Part shown: positions 63,416 to 64,000 of the stretch, one piece after another
How positions within the stretch are numbered: position 1 is the first letter of the stretch
How the letters are laid out: each line of letters begins with the position of its first letter
Assembly (NCBI GenBank): GCA_009741485.1
Contig: CM019227.1
Coordinates: 12,067,647 to 12,131,646, forward strand
From: Malurus cyaneus samueli
Lineage: Eukaryota > Chordata > Aves > Passeriformes > Maluridae
Reading direction: 5' to 3'
DNA: 64,000 nt
Notes under the pieces: generated by a model
Database searches by the model: none
Told to the model about the DNA's origin: nothing
Seen by the model: the letters and a program-made list of their open reading frames with translations, nothing else
Program-made: the position numbers and the translations under genes

Positions 63416-64000
63416 AGCATGACTCCTTAGATAGTTTCTATTTCAAAAGGCAAGTTTTCATACCATATAGAAGGTTTCCAGTAAAACTCAAGCTGATAAA
63501 TATGCTTAAATGAGATAAAATGAAATAAATATTTCACAGTAGAACTTTTCATATTTATTTGCCATTGTAGATGCCATGAAAGCCACAAGCTTAGAGGCCT
63601 TTAGGAAAAAACAATAATGAAAAAACAGATTTACAGTTACAGGACAGCCACTGGCTGCATTTTGAAAGAAAAGTCAGAGATTTTAATACATAATTCTCTT
63701 AGACTTTTACAATTTCATCCCTTGGATCAAGAATAGAACCGGCACTCTTACTTCCTTCTTAAGTTTATCATTCATTGCACAATACTGAAGCTGCAGTTTA
63801 GCATGTTGACGCTTGAATTTAAAATGTTAAATCACTTGAGGATACAACCAAGCAGTGTGATCTTTGTCTATCTGCATGCAACAGATTTCAGGTTTCCTGA
63901 AAACATTTACAATTCTAATGTCAATTTAACAGGAACCAGCCACCATTTGTTTCCAGGTTAACAGAGCCTAGTAATTTTGGTTAGGCAGAAAGTCTTGCTT

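Larger units (their letters stand above)
53446..64000 (+). other. SHISA9: Downstream SHISA9 intron (5' part), at least 10.5 kb
   Basis: No downstream SHISA9 exon was found by reading the three forward frames. The conserved Arg/Lys-rich stretch that follows SLKAV and the C-terminal EVTV PDZ ligand are both absent. The intron holds a CR1 tail at 53.8 kb, a poly(A) tract at 57.89 kb, a GC-rich block at 58.2-58.4 kb and further GC-rich blocks at 61.7-62.0 and 62.9-63.1 kb. The remainder is AT-rich unique sequence. Confidence 0.7.

Noticed and set aside
1..64000. CRISPR array, tRNA, rRNA, operon or phage features
   Set aside because: None was seen. Direct repeats present are minisatellites without unique spacers, and the genome type is vertebrate.

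Overview
The window looks like a stretch of a bird nuclear genome. It is AT-rich and mostly non-coding. It has few repeats, and the only recognisable interspersed ones are decayed CR1 (chicken repeat 1) LINE fragments. No bacterial, plasmid, phage or organelle features were seen.

The one protein-coding feature I can support is a single internal exon on the + strand at 53290-53445. It has a clean splice acceptor and a consensus donor. Its 52-codon frame matches the cytoplasmic region of SHISA9 (CKAMP44), an auxiliary subunit of AMPA-type glutamate receptors. No other SHISA9 exon was recognised. On that reading, positions 1-53289 are the 3' part of a very large upstream intron and 53446-64000 are the 5' part of the next intron. 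The signal peptide, Cys-rich Shisa domain and membrane span should lie left of the window. The exon(s) coding for the C-terminal tail and PDZ ligand should lie to the right.

The intronic DNA, left to right, holds: a plain AT-rich start with a GC-rich block at 1.1-1.3 kb; CR1 fragments at 10.4 and 12.5 kb (minus strand); four copies of a 20-bp minisatellite at 18.74 kb inside a GC-rich block; short local duplications at 18.35, 22.4 and 24.0 kb; a cluster of hairpins at 28.2 kb; an imperfect ATGAAC-type hexamer array at 30.85 kb next to a CpG-enriched, GC-rich block at 31.0-31.6 kb; a minisatellite at 33.78-34.00 kb with a clear two-level structure (18-bp units in a 108-bp higher-order repeat); a longer CR1 fragment at 36.2-36.6 kb; a foldback at 45.0 kb; a TA microsatellite at 45.6 kb; the SHISA9 exon; a + strand CR1 tail at 53.8 kb; and two more GC-rich blocks near 61.8 and 63.0 kb. 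Several unique AT-rich segments with homeodomain, POU or CRE-like motifs are offered only as weak candidates for conserved non-coding elements.

Many open frames of 60-170 codons occur, but their number and length are close to chance expectation for six frames of 64 kb. None apart from the SHISA9 exon shows a recognisable domain. I do not see a new molecular system here. The most distinctive unexplained structures are the 108-bp higher-order minisatellite, the CpG-enriched block with its adjoining hexamer array, and the 28.2 kb hairpin cluster.
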